From: Arboricoccus pini | GTDB taxonomy: Bacteria; Pseudomonadota; Alphaproteobacteria; Geminicoccales; Geminicoccaceae | DNA: 64,000 nt | Direction of reading: 5' to 3' | Assembly (NCBI RefSeq): GCF_900187945.1 | Contig: NZ_FYEH01000008.1 | Span: forward strand, 1-64,000 | Shown: positions 53,185 to 61,749 of the stretch, in pieces | Layout: the number at the start of each line of letters is the position of its first letter | Position numbering within the stretch: the first letter of the stretch is position 1 | Program-made: the position numbers and the translations under genes | Notes under the pieces: model-generated | What the model was told of the DNA's origin: nothing | What the model saw: only the letters and a program-made list of their open reading frames with translations | Database searches by the model: none

Positions 53185-54381
53185 TCAGTGGCGCAAGCCG
53201 ACCTGTTTCATCAAGGGCAGTACCCGCTCGCCGAAAAAGGCGAGATCGGGGGCGAAGTCGTAAAAACTGAGCTGGAAGCCATCGACACCGGCTTCCTTGA
53301 GCTGGAGGAGTTGCGAGGTCACCGTCTCCGGCGAACCGATGAGCTGAACATTCCCGCCGATGGCGCCACCGACCCCAAAGCGCAGATCGTCGTGCTTATG
53401 GCCGCGCCAGGCATGCGCGTCGCTGCGCAGATTTTTCCGTCCGGACAGGGCCACGAGGTCCGCATGGTCGACGATGGCCTGGGCATAGGCATTCGCCTCG
53501 CGATCGGTTTCCCGCACGATGAGCGTCGGATTGAGCAGCGTGCGTACGCTGCGACCCTCCTGCCGTGCCGCCGCCTTCACCCTCGCTGTGTGTGTCGGCA
53601 AGGAGCCCAGGGCGCTATCGATGTCGCCACCACCCGGGCTCGCGATGAAGACGATGTCCGAGTGGCGGGCGGCGAAGGATATTCCGGCATCCGATCCGGT
53701 CGCGTTGACGAGGACCGGCCGGCCAAAGCGCGGGCGCGGGCTGATATAGGCATCCTTGAATCGCCAAGTGCCGCGGCTGCTCGCGTAGGAGAAAGGCTCC
53801 TCCTCGAACCAGAGACGCTCCAGCGTCCGCAAGAGTTCGTCGGCGCGTTCATAACGCTCGTCATGTTCGATCTGGCTCCAGCCGAACAGCTCGTGCTCGT
53901 AGGCCCTATGACCGGTGACGACGTTTATACCCCAACGGCCCTTGGCCACATGATCGAGCGTCGCCCCGAACCGTGCCAGATGAATGGGATGCCAAGGCCC
54001 ATAGAGTACATGGATCGTCGAGATCAGCATGATTTTATGTGTGATCGCCGCCAGGGCCGAGGCGGCGATGAAGGCGTCCAGCCCCTGCTCTGTGCGTGTC
54101 GGGCCCGTGCCTCCCTTCGGCTGCCAGTTGGAGAAGCCAAAAAGCAGGTCGAAGCCCAGAGCCTCGGCCTGGAGCGCCAGCGCGGCATTGTAATCGAAGG
54201 ACCAGTCGGTCGTCCGTGGCAGACTCGAGGCACTCCAGCCGCCATGGTGAAACGGCAAGAACAAGCCCAAGAGGGTCGGCTGCCGCAAGGCAATGGACAA
54301 TGGACTGTCGGCGAAATCCCCAGGCTGTAGCGGCTGGCACCGCGCGTCACTCACAATGCGTTGCATGTCCGTCAGGCTCAT
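53185..54381 (-). CDS. LLM-class flavin-dependent monooxygenase (SfnG/RutA-like group)
   Basis: This 398-residue luciferase-like monooxygenase differs from the NtaA-group enzymes here. It has LGLFLPFHHGGWSASSLPRT near residue 38, FDYNAALALQAEALGFDLLF, HPIHLARFGATLDHVAKGRW followed by GINVVTGH, and a DGFQLSFYDF motif near the end. These resemble dimethylsulfone monooxygenase (SfnG) and the RutA pyrimidine oxygenase. A role in C-S bond cleavage of a small sulfone or sulfonate is likely from context. GAGA precedes the ATG. It is divergent from another LLM gene at 54515 with a shared 133-base spacer. Confidence 0.87.
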   Translation of the reverse strand: MSLTDMQRIVSDARCQPLQPGDFADSPLSIALRQPTLLGLFLPFHHGGWSASSLPRTTDWSFDYNAALALQAEALGFDLLFGFSNWQPKGGTGPTRTEQGLDAFIAASALAAITHKIMLISTIHVLYGPWHPIHLARFGATLDHVAKGRWGINVVTGHRAYEHELFGWSQIEHDERYERADELLRTLERLWFEEEPFSYASSRGTWRFKDAYISPRPRFGRPVLVNATGSDAGISFAARHSDIVFIASPGGGDIDSALGSLPTHTARVKAAARQEGRSVRTLLNPTLIVRETDREANAYAQAIVDHADLVALSGRKNLRSDAHAWRGHKHDDLRFGVGGAIGGNVQLIGSPETVTSQLLQLKEAGVDGFQLSFYDFAPDLAFFGERVLPLMKQVGLRH

Positions 54382-54434
54382 CTGGACGTCTCTCGTCGCG
54401 ACCGCAGTACGGCAAAAGAAGAAGCATCAATTGA

Positions 54435-54446
54435 TAGTCTATAAAA
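54435..54446 (+). promoter_or_regulatory. TAGTCTATAAAA motif between divergent monooxygenase genes
   Basis: TAGTCTATAAAA sits near the middle of the 133-base divergent spacer, 54 bases from the minus-strand start and 69 from the plus-strand start. It matches the AAAGTCTATAAA copy at 8903-8914 in its central ten bases. One site could serve both genes. Confidence 0.35.
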
Positions 54447-54514
54447 CAGATGGACAAAAGGTTTTTTTAGCGCAGAATGATCTCGCCCAGCAGGACGAAG
54501 TGGGAGTCCGTTCG

Positions 54515-55861
54515 ATGTCCGCATCCGCACGCCGCCTCAGCCTCAATCTCTTCATCTATCCGGGCGGCCATCACGAGGCAGCTTGGCGCTATGCCGCTTC
54601 CGATGTCGATCATCTGTTGGACATCGATTTCTACCAGAAGTTGGCTCGGCGTGCCGAACAGGCCAAGCTCGACGGCATCTTCTTTGCCGACGGACCGGTG
54701 CTGGCGGACAATATTCGCTTTGCCGCGCGGTTCCGCCTGGAGCCCATCACGTGGCTGGCCGCGATCGCCACCGCGACTAGCCGCATCGGCCTGATCGCCA
54801 CGGCATCGACGACCTATGGCGAGCCCTACAATCTGGCGCGGCTATTCGCTTCGCTGGACCATATCTCGAAGGGACGAGCCGGCTGGAACATCGTCACGAC
54901 GAGTGCGGGTCTGGCGGCGCAGAATTTCGGTCTGTCAGAACATCCCTCCCATGCCGATCGTTATGGACGCGCCCAGGAATTCGTCGACGTCGTCACCAAG
55001 CTCTGGGACAGCTGGGAAGATGACGCGATCCTGCTCGACAAGAAGACGGGCATCTACGCCGACGATACGAAGATTCACCCGATCGACCATATCGGCCGGC
55101 ATTTCCGCGTCAAAGGCCCCCTCAACACACCGCGCACGCCACAAGGCCGCCCCGTCTATGTCCAGGCGGGCGCGTCAGATGACGGGCGTTCCTTCGCTGC
55201 CCGCTACGCCGAAGCGATCTTCACGGCGCATCAGACCCTTGCCAATGCGCGGGAATTCTACGCCGACATCAAGCGCCAGGCGAAGGCACTCGGCCGCCAT
55301 CCCGATCACATCAAGATCCTGCCCGGGATCAGCCCGTTCATCGGCAGCACGGAGGCAGAAGCACAAAAGCTGCACGACGATTTCAACGAACTGGTGCAGC
55401 CCGAATACTCGCTTCATCAATTAAAGCGCATGCTGGGCATCGATCTCGCCGGTCACGACCTGGATGCCCCGTTTCCGAGTCATCTTATCAATTTCGACGG
55501 CGCGCAGGCTGTCGCCAGTCGATTCAAAGTCGTGCTTGACATCGTCGATCGCGAGAAACCCACCCTGCGGCAGCTGCTGCATCGCCTGGCCGGTGCGCGT
55601 GGCCACTGGGTAACCGTCGGCACGCCGGAGCAGATCGCCGACCGCATGGAAACGTGGTTCCAGAGCGGTGCGGCCGACGGCTTCAACGTCATGCCTCCCT
55701 ACCTGCCCGGCGGATTCGATACGTTTGCGGAGCAGGTTGTGCCGATCCTGCAAAAGCGGGGCCTTTTCCGACTCGACTATGAAGGAACCACGCTTCGCGA
55801 TCATTACGGTCTGCCCCGGCCTGAGAGTGTCTACGGTCAGCAAGCGCGTGCCACTGCCTGA
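54515..55861 (+). CDS. LLM-class flavin-dependent monooxygenase (NtaA/SnaA/DszA group)
   Basis: This protein has 448 residues from ATG 54515, which follows GGGAG by nine bases; a longer open frame to 54293 is antisense to the divergent gene. It has the group's order: RRLSLNLFIYPGGHHEAAWR, AKLDGIFFADGPVL, SLDHISKGRAGWNIVTTSAG, HADRYGRAQEFVDVVTKLWD, the acid-loop IDHIGRHFRVKGPLNTPRTP and VYVQAGASDDGRSFAARYAE. AADGFNVMPPYLPGGFDTFA near the end is typical. It is probably a reduced-FMN-dependent C-S or C-N cleaving enzyme; the reductase is not in the window. Confidence 0.9.
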   Translation: MSASARRLSLNLFIYPGGHHEAAWRYAASDVDHLLDIDFYQKLARRAEQAKLDGIFFADGPVLADNIRFAARFRLEPITWLAAIATATSRIGLIATASTTYGEPYNLARLFASLDHISKGRAGWNIVTTSAGLAAQNFGLSEHPSHADRYGRAQEFVDVVTKLWDSWEDDAILLDKKTGIYADDTKIHPIDHIGRHFRVKGPLNTPRTPQGRPVYVQAGASDDGRSFAARYAEAIFTAHQTLANAREFYADIKRQAKALGRHPDHIKILPGISPFIGSTEAEAQKLHDDFNELVQPEYSLHQLKRMLGIDLAGHDLDAPFPSHLINFDGAQAVASRFKVVLDIVDREKPTLRQLLHRLAGARGHWVTVGTPEQIADRMETWFQSGAADGFNVMPPYLPGGFDTFAEQVVPILQKRGLFRLDYEGTTLRDHYGLPRPESVYGQQARATA

Positions 55862-56093
55862 GGGTCAAATACGAAAGGCCGAACGGCTGTCTTCCCACGA
55901 AATTGTTCGGTGGGGCTCGCAGCCGTCCGCCTCGCTCCAGGTTGACGGCCGAGCTCTCGATGTTGTGGCATCAGGACGCATGTAGCCCGTGGCCCTGTCC
56001 GCTCCGGACGTTCAGACCGAGCTGCTTGGGTAGATGGTCTCGTGGGGTCAGCTCGGTTCCCCTCGCCCGGCAATTGGATATCCGTGCACCATT
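55862..56093. other. non-coding stretch after LLM gene
   Basis: No supported gene in 232 bases. It leads into the 20-base inverted repeat. Confidence 0.4.
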
Positions 56094-56141
56094 ACTAGTC
56101 GAATAAGCGATCATGTGACGTTGATCGCTTATTCAACTAGT
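56094..56141. repeat. 20-base inverted repeat with 8-base loop
   Basis: Arms at 56094-56113 and 56122-56141 match at 19 of 20 positions (starting ACTAGT and ending ACTAGT) around TGTGACGT. It is AT-richer than its surroundings. This is the longest near-perfect palindrome I see in the window. It has no terminal T-run and no gene directly adjoining. Possible roles: strong bidirectional transcription block, a recombination or element-end site, or a regulator site of a lost gene. Confidence 0.8.
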
Positions 56142-56369
56142 TCGGACCCATCGTTCGTCGTCCGACCATGAAGGCGGTGCGTTCACACGTGCTGTCGTCA
56201 TACCGCGATGATGGATCGCTTCGCGCCGGCGCCGATAAGGTCGCTTGTAATGACGCGCCGCAAATTGCAGCTCCAATCAAGGCATGGCCGAGCGCATCGG
56301 CAATGGCGCAATGAGGCGATCGTGGCCGATCCCTGTTTGAACTCAACACCGTCTTAGCCATCCAGTGGC

Positions 56370-56492
56370 GTCCCAATCGTCAGCCGAAAGCGGCCAGCGA
56401 TGGTGGAACATGATCGGCTGGGCGCTCTTTGGCCACCAATCTTTAAAAAAGATCTCGACACCGTCCGGAGTGGTTACGTAAGCGGCGTTCAT
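56370..56492 (-). pseudogene. non-heme chloroperoxidase/alpha-beta hydrolase N-terminal fragment
   Basis: From ATG 56492 the frame reads YVTTPDGVEIFFKDWWPKSA then QPIMFHHRWPLSADDWDA, matching the start of chloroperoxidase-type hydrolases (DGTxIFYKDWGPKxAQPIVFHHGWPLSADDWD). The oxyanion glycine in HHGWPL is replaced by Arg. Homology ends near 56370, after about 41 residues, and a stop follows. The catalytic Ser, Asp and His are all missing. Confidence 0.7.
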
Positions 56493-57356
56493 AGAGGCGT
56501 GTCCTCGATCGGTTACACTAGCGGCAGCCGGTTCGGCCAAGAATTTCCTCAAGAGAATCGTTAGGGAAGATAGGCCGTATTGGGAAGTAAGAATGCCCAG
56601 ACCAGAAAGTCCTTAGCGCGATAATCTACAATCCCGAATGACCTTCTCTACGTTCATTACACATCTGCGGATCAGAAAATAGCATGTGGAAATCCATGGC
56701 CGGTGACATCGCGTCATCTCTGCCGGCGCGCTCCTCGTATCGCCCGTCTATGACGGGGGCCGGCCTGTCCGACGCGCTCAACACCGAAGCGACCGACATG
56801 CTGATAGAGACAAACCGCACGCACGGGATTCCCGCCACCTCGACTAAATGACGATGAACGACATCTAACGTACCGTCCAGGACGGACTGAGCGTCACCAT
56901 TACCATGAGGAGCCAAATCGTTACGGCAACGACGCTGTTCAGGCAGCTGACAGCAGGCGCTCTGCGACAGAGACAATGGTGTCTCTGCCGAGCAGAGCCT
57001 CTGCCGACGGCGGACGGCCGGAAAGTGGACTGCGGTGTCATGGCCCGAGGGGTCGAAAGTGCGACGATCTCCACCTGTCGCTTGATGGTCGAACCGCCCA
57101 TGAGAACGTGGTTGGCGCAAGACGGCCGGGGAGCCTAGTCCAGATAATCCCATCTGGGCGTGAGTAAGGCGACATGAGGGTCGATCTTTAAGCGCGAGGC
57201 TTCGTCGTCATCGCCTCGACCTGTGAGCGAACGATGCCACCTCCCTCAGCCGCTAAAGGCCGAGAGCTGAGGAAAGAGGGCAGGAACGAGAACCCAATCG
57301 CGTCGCAGCAACCCGACAGACCGGCAGCGGTCCGAGCCGGGTTGCCGTTGATCCGG
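56493..57356. other. 864-base stretch with no recognisable gene
   Basis: Frames on both strands lack motifs and ribosome sites. The segment adjoining the hydrolase fragment and the end of the MHS transporter gene may be decayed. Confidence 0.4.
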
Positions 57357-58706
57357 TCAAGCCGGCCGCAGGGCGACCCGTGCGAAGCCAGTTGGCGCCC
57401 GCTCGTCGGCCGTGATGTCGCTCCGGTAGGTTTCCGGACCAAACCAGACGGCGACCGCGGTCAGCAGACCCAGGACGATCGCATATAAAGCTACGGGCCA
57501 AGACGCGCCGCTGGCCCAGGCCACGAGGGCCGCCGAAACCGCGGGTGCCGGACCGCCGGCGATGATCGACCCCAGTTCGCGCGCGAAGGCAAAGCCGCTG
57601 AAGCGACGCGACGGCCCGAACAATTCGGCGAAATAAGCGGCCTGGGTCCCGAACATCGCGGCAGTGCCGACGCCGCTGGTCAGAACGAACGCCATGACGA
57701 GCCAAAAGAAGGAATTCGTTTCCAGCATGGCGAAAAACGGAAAGGAAATAGCGGCGCTAAAGAGTGCCCCGAAGATATACACCGGACGCCGTCCGATCTT
57801 ATCCGACAGCATTGAGAAGCCGAGAATGGCCGGGATCTGAAAAAGATAGCCCGTCATGAGGGCCACCAGCGCTTCCGACTTCAAGACGCCTAGTTGGTTG
57901 ACGGCGTAGCTCAGTCCGAAGACGGGAAAGAGAAAGCCATGGCCGTTTTCAGCCAGCCGTGCGCCCAGGACGACGAGAAAGCTCCTGGGTTGATGCCGAA
58001 TGGCATCCAGGATGGGCATCCTGCTTTTGGCCTTGCGCGAGATGACGGCCTTCTCGAAGACCGGCGTCTCGCTCAACCGCGCGCGCACGAAGATGCCGAA
58101 CGCCACCATGACGATGCTAAGCAGGAAGGGCACCCGCCAGCCCCATTGCAGGAACGCCTGCTCCGGCATCATCGAGACAAGCGCGAACGTGGCCGATGCC
58201 AGCATCATGCCGATGCCGACGCCGAGCGGCGCGAACGAGCCCCAAAATCCCCTCCTATGTGGCGGCGCGTGCTCGACCAGCATGATCACCGCACCACCAT
58301 ATTCGGCACCGGCACCGAAACCCTGTACCAGCCGCAGACAGACAAGCAGGATCGGTGCCCAAATGCCGATCGTCGCATAGGTCGGCAGAACGCCGATCAG
58401 CGCCGTCCCTATTCCGACGACGAGAAGCGTGGCGACGAGAATCGGCTTGCGCCCGAGGCGATCGCCCAGATGACCGAAGACGATGCCCCCCAGGGGGCGC
58501 GAGAGAAAGCCGACGCCGAAGGTGGCCAGCGCCACCAAGGTGCCAACGGCCGGATCCAGATTGGTGAAGAACAGGCGTCCGAAGACGAGTGCCGCCGCTG
58601 AACTATAAATAAAGAAGTCATACCATTCGAGTGCCGATCCCACGCAGGATGCGAGGATGACCCGACGCTGATGGCGCCGACCCTCCCTCATGTCGTCCGT
58701 CGCCAT
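57357..58706 (-). CDS. MFS transporter, metabolite:H+ symporter (MHS) family
   Basis: This 449-residue protein has twelve predicted helices and MHS signatures: ASCVGSALEWYDFFIYSSAA at the start, FLSRPLGGIVFGHLGDRLGR then KPILVATLL (loop 2-3), RLVQGFGAGAEYGGAVIMLV, RRGFWGSFAPLGVGIG and LSDKIGRRPVYIFGALF. MHS members import organic acids, osmolytes and aromatic acids with protons (ProP, ShiA, KgtP). It follows the PhyH-like gene by 107 bases on the same strand, so it probably takes up that enzyme's substrate or a precursor. Confidence 0.93.
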   Translation of the reverse strand: MATDDMREGRRHQRRVILASCVGSALEWYDFFIYSSAAALVFGRLFFTNLDPAVGTLVALATFGVGFLSRPLGGIVFGHLGDRLGRKPILVATLLVVGIGTALIGVLPTYATIGIWAPILLVCLRLVQGFGAGAEYGGAVIMLVEHAPPHRRGFWGSFAPLGVGIGMMLASATFALVSMMPEQAFLQWGWRVPFLLSIVMVAFGIFVRARLSETPVFEKAVISRKAKSRMPILDAIRHQPRSFLVVLGARLAENGHGFLFPVFGLSYAVNQLGVLKSEALVALMTGYLFQIPAILGFSMLSDKIGRRPVYIFGALFSAAISFPFFAMLETNSFFWLVMAFVLTSGVGTAAMFGTQAAYFAELFGPSRRFSGFAFARELGSIIAGGPAPAVSAALVAWASGASWPVALYAIVLGLLTAVAVWFGPETYRSDITADERAPTGFARVALRPA

Positions 58707-58813
58707 GACTTGATCTCCCTGATTTTTATACCCCCTGAAAGGGCATGACCGCGCGCAAGGTCGCGGCTATGCCAAATGGGGCGGCGGCGCTTCTGTTTCG
58801 CGCTCGCGAATGA

Positions 58814-59725
58814 CTAGGCCGCCCGCTCGCCGGGCTTGGCGAAGGCGCTGATCGCGCCGGCACTTTTCTGCGTCTTGAAGATCGAGGAACTATCGGGTGC
58901 CGGTGGCAACGGCAGGAGGACCGGCACATCGGCCAGGCGCGGCCGATTGGTCTGCTCGCCAAAGATCAGCTTCGCTTGCGTCGCCTCCCAGGTCTCCTTC
59001 TGGCTCATCCCGACATAGGCGCCGGAAGCGCCCGCCAAGGGCCAGGCATCTGCCGATGCGACCTCGTAGAAGCAGATCAGGCGCGCCCGATCGGACATGT
59101 TGGGCGCCGAGCCGTGCAGGGTGCGGACGTGATGCAGCGTCATCGAGCCCGCCTTGCCCGTCAGCGTCACGGCTTTGTCGCGTTCAAAAAGCTGATCGGC
59201 TGGATCAATGGCACCACAAAACACGCCATTGCGAAAATGGCTGAGAACAGGGCCCTTATGCGTGCCCGGCACGACCATAAGTGGCCCATTTGCCTCGTCG
59301 ACATCCTCGAGCATCAAGCCGATCGCCAGGAGATCGTCATTGGTGTGCGGATAGAATGCCCAGTCCTGATGCCACTCGACCGCGGCCCCGCCACCAGGTG
59401 CCTTTGTATTGAGCTTGCTCGTCTGCAGGCGAACGGCGGGACCGATGAGCGCTTCCAGCACGGCGCGTACCTTGGGGCTGCGCAGCACCTCAAAGAAGGG
59501 CGGCATCAGTACGTGCGGTTGCTTGATCCGCGTCAGACGGGGCGATGTGGCGGAATGGCCGTCATCCAGGTCGAAGGCAGCGTCACTGGCGCTGACCATG
59601 CGGGATTTCTCGATCATTCCATAGGTCAAGTCGCGCAGCTCATCGAGCAATCGCCCCGTCACCGCGTCCTCGACCATGATATAGCCGTCCTCGCGATAGG
59701 CCTTGATTTGTGCCTCGCTCAACAT
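58814..59725 (-). CDS. phytanoyl-CoA dioxygenase family protein (PhyH-like)
   Basis: This 303-residue protein belongs to the Fe(II)/2-oxoglutarate-dependent PhyH group. IKAYREDGYIMVEDAVTG is the usual N-terminus; the iron ligands are His 119 and Asp 121 in EWHQDWAFYPHT and His 204 in RTLHGSAPN, and a 2-oxoglutarate-binding Arg follows in SDRARLICFY. Bacterial members hydroxylate diverse small acids, ectoine or cleave C-P or C-S bonds. It is the first gene of a minus-strand pair with an MHS transporter and is divergent from a LacI regulator. The substrate is unknown; the operator between them suggests catabolic induction. Confidence 0.9.
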   Translation of the reverse strand: MLSEAQIKAYREDGYIMVEDAVTGRLLDELRDLTYGMIEKSRMVSASDAAFDLDDGHSATSPRLTRIKQPHVLMPPFFEVLRSPKVRAVLEALIGPAVRLQTSKLNTKAPGGGAAVEWHQDWAFYPHTNDDLLAIGLMLEDVDEANGPLMVVPGTHKGPVLSHFRNGVFCGAIDPADQLFERDKAVTLTGKAGSMTLHHVRTLHGSAPNMSDRARLICFYEVASADAWPLAGASGAYVGMSQKETWEATQAKLIFGEQTNRPRLADVPVLLPLPPAPDSSSIFKTQKSAGAISAFAKPGERAA

Positions 59726-59794
59726 CTGTCAGCCTCCTTTGTTGGACGGACTCGACGCACCGATCGCCGAGGACCGTCTAGTTCAAGATACCAG

Positions 59795-59808
59795 TGTTTG
59801 CGCAAACA
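59795..59808. promoter_or_regulatory. TGTTTGCGCAAACA perfect palindrome, LacI-type operator
   Basis: A 14-base perfect palindrome with a central CG lies 69 bases before the PhyH-like ATG and about 100 bases before the LacI start. Even-length, CG-centred palindromes with TG..CA ends are the typical LacI/GalR-family operator. The placement between the divergent genes supports control of both by the LacI protein at 59905. Confidence 0.75.
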
Positions 59809-59904
59809 TGTCGCAGGGTCAAGGTTGTGCCTTGTGCGTCGCCCCATGGTCTAGCCCGCGACGATCGCCTAGGAAGGAGAGCGTTTGCTGAAGGAGGCGC
59901 ATTC

Positions 59905-60915
59905 CTGGACAAGCCTGGCCTGAAGGTCACGATGCACGATGTGGCACATCGGGCCGGGGTATCGCAGATGACGGTCTCGCGCGCCTTGCGAGCGCCCGAC
60001 AAGGTAGCGGAAGTCACGCGGCGGCGAATTCAGCGAGCGATGGACGAGCTCGGCTATATTCCCGACCTCGGGGCCAGCGCGCTTGCCAGCCGCCAAAGCG
60101 GATTGATCGCCGCCATCGTCTCGACCTTGGAAAACTCGATCTTCGCGCAGACGATCTCGGGCCTTTCCACCAACGTCGTACGGCATGGCTATTCGATGTT
60201 GCTCGGCACCTCGGATTATTCGACGGTCGATGAGGAGAAGCTGCTGCGCACGGTTCTCGGGCGGCGACCGGACGGAATTGTCCTCACCGACAATGTCCAC
60301 ACAGCGGCGGCGCGCAAGCTGCTGTCCGCCGCAAGGGTGCCGGTGGTTGAAACCTGGCAACTGCCGGATCAGCCGATCGACATGGCGGTGGGCTTCTCCA
60401 ATCGCAGCGCCGCACGCGCCATGACACGTGCGCTTTTCTCCTATGGTTATCGACGTATCGCCTTTGTCGGGCTGCGCACGCCGGATGACCGACGGGGCCA
60501 GCTGAGACGCCGGGGCTATCGTGACGCGATCGCGTACAGCGATCAGTCTCCGCGCGAGCTGTTCCTTGAGGCGGCCAAGCCTGATCTGATGGCGGGCGCG
60601 ACGGCGCTTGAAGAAATCGTCGAGCGGTTCCCAGAGACGGATGCAATCTTCTGCGCCGTCGATATTCTCGCGGCCGGAATCTATTTCGCCGCGCAACGCC
60701 GCGGATGGTCCATACCCGAACGCTTCGCGCTCGCGGGGTTTGGTGATTTTGCCATCGCGCAGGCGGCGGGTCTTGATCTCACCACCGTGCGTGTCGATGG
60801 CGAGCAGATCGGCAGCCGTGCAGGCGATCTGCTGCTGGCCCGACTTCGCAAGGAAATCCTGTCCACAGCTACCATTGATGTCGGCTACAAGATCATACGC
60901 CGTTCGAGCGCCTGA
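59905..60915 (+). CDS. LacI-family transcriptional regulator
   Basis: This is about 336 residues, with helix-turn-helix VTMHDVAHRAGVSQMTVSRA and hinge IQRAMDELGYIPDLGASALA. The ligand domain shows SGLIAAIVSTLENSIFAQTI, GRRPDGIVLTDN, and ALAGFGDFAIAQAAGLDLTT then VRVDGEQIG near the end. The start is unusual. AAGGAGG (59891-59897) is followed at ideal spacing by CTG 59905, giving LDKPGLKVTMHDVA; the next ATG (59932) is 34 bases from that site. A GTG at 59794 overlaps the operator and adds non-family sequence. It presumably regulates the PhyH-like/MHS pair and itself. Confidence 0.88.
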   Translation: MDKPGLKVTMHDVAHRAGVSQMTVSRALRAPDKVAEVTRRRIQRAMDELGYIPDLGASALASRQSGLIAAIVSTLENSIFAQTISGLSTNVVRHGYSMLLGTSDYSTVDEEKLLRTVLGRRPDGIVLTDNVHTAAARKLLSAARVPVVETWQLPDQPIDMAVGFSNRSAARAMTRALFSYGYRRIAFVGLRTPDDRRGQLRRRGYRDAIAYSDQSPRELFLEAAKPDLMAGATALEEIVERFPETDAIFCAVDILAAGIYFAAQRRGWSIPERFALAGFGDFAIAQAAGLDLTTVRVDGEQIGSRAGDLLLARLRKEILSTATIDVGYKIIRRSSA

Positions 60916-60993
60916 AACCGCAAGCATCGGGTCATACGCGGGCGTGCCTTACGGCACACCGCTCGCACTGGTCGGCCGCATGTCGGCCGGCGC

Positions 60994-61749
60994 TCAGGCG
61001 GTCTCGTACCTTGTAAGAACACGTCCGAGGTGACCGGCCACGGCATTGAGGGCAAAGCCGACGACGCCCAGGATCAGGATGCCCAGCATCACCTGATCCA
61101 TCTCGAAGCGCTCGCGGCCCTCAATGATGAGACCGCCTATCCCGGGTCCGACGGTCATGAAATACTCCGTCCCGATCGTCGCCAACCAGGATGCCATGAG
61201 CGCGAGCTGGATGCCTGTGAGAATGGCCGGCAGAGCCGAGGGCAGAAAGATCCGCGTCAGCCTCTGGCGTCGATTGAAGGTGAGGACCCGGCCGACCTCG
61301 ATCAACTGGCGCGAGGCGCCTCGCATGCCCTCCTCGGTATTGAGAACCACGGGCACGAAGGCGGCGATGGCGATGAAGACGATCTTCGCCAGTTCGCCGA
61401 TCCCGAACCACATCGAGATAAGCGGAATCCAGGCAAAGATCGCGATCTGCTTCAGACCGTGAAAGCTCGGTCCCAGGAGGCGATCACCCAGCCGGGAGAG
61501 ACCGAGCAGCGTCCCGAAGCACAAGCCTGCCAGCGTGCCCAGCGAGAAGCCGGCAAGATCGCGGGTGAGACTTGCCAGAAGATTGCCCAGGAGATCGTCG
61601 TTCCAAAACGCCGCCCACCCTCGCAGGAGAACCTGGCTCGCCGGCGGCAAGATGCGCGGATCGGCCAATCCGAGCCGGCTTGCCAGCTCCCAGGCCAGAA
61701 GGAGGATGAGCGGAAGAGTGAGGCCGCGACGCAAGGCGTTCCACCTCAA
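60994..61749 (-). CDS. ABC transporter permease, SsuC type (second permease of the system)
   Basis: This 251-residue permease of the sulfonate/nitrate/taurine family has an N-terminal helix (LTLPLILLLAWELASRLG), five further helices, and the contact loop EVGRVLTFNRRQRLTRIFLP near residue 150. MFGIGELAKIVFIAIAAFVP-type wording (here WFGIGELAKIVF) is conserved. It overlaps the other permease stop by four bases (61746-61749). Two different permeases in one system imply a heterodimeric pore, unlike the single SsuC of the importer at 9080. Confidence 0.92.
   Translation of the reverse strand: MRWNALRRGLTLPLILLLAWELASRLGLADPRILPPASQVLLRGWAAFWNDDLLGNLLASLTRDLAGFSLGTLAGLCFGTLLGLSRLGDRLLGPSFHGLKQIAIFAWIPLISMWFGIGELAKIVFIAIAAFVPVVLNTEEGMRGASRQLIEVGRVLTFNRRQRLTRIFLPSALPAILTGIQLALMASWLATIGTEYFMTVGPGIGGLIIEGRERFEMDQVMLGILILGVVGFALNAVAGHLGRVLTRYETA

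Noticed and set aside
53188-54330. 380-codon plus-strand open frame
   Set aside because: Antisense to the SfnG/RutA-like monooxygenase; no motif.
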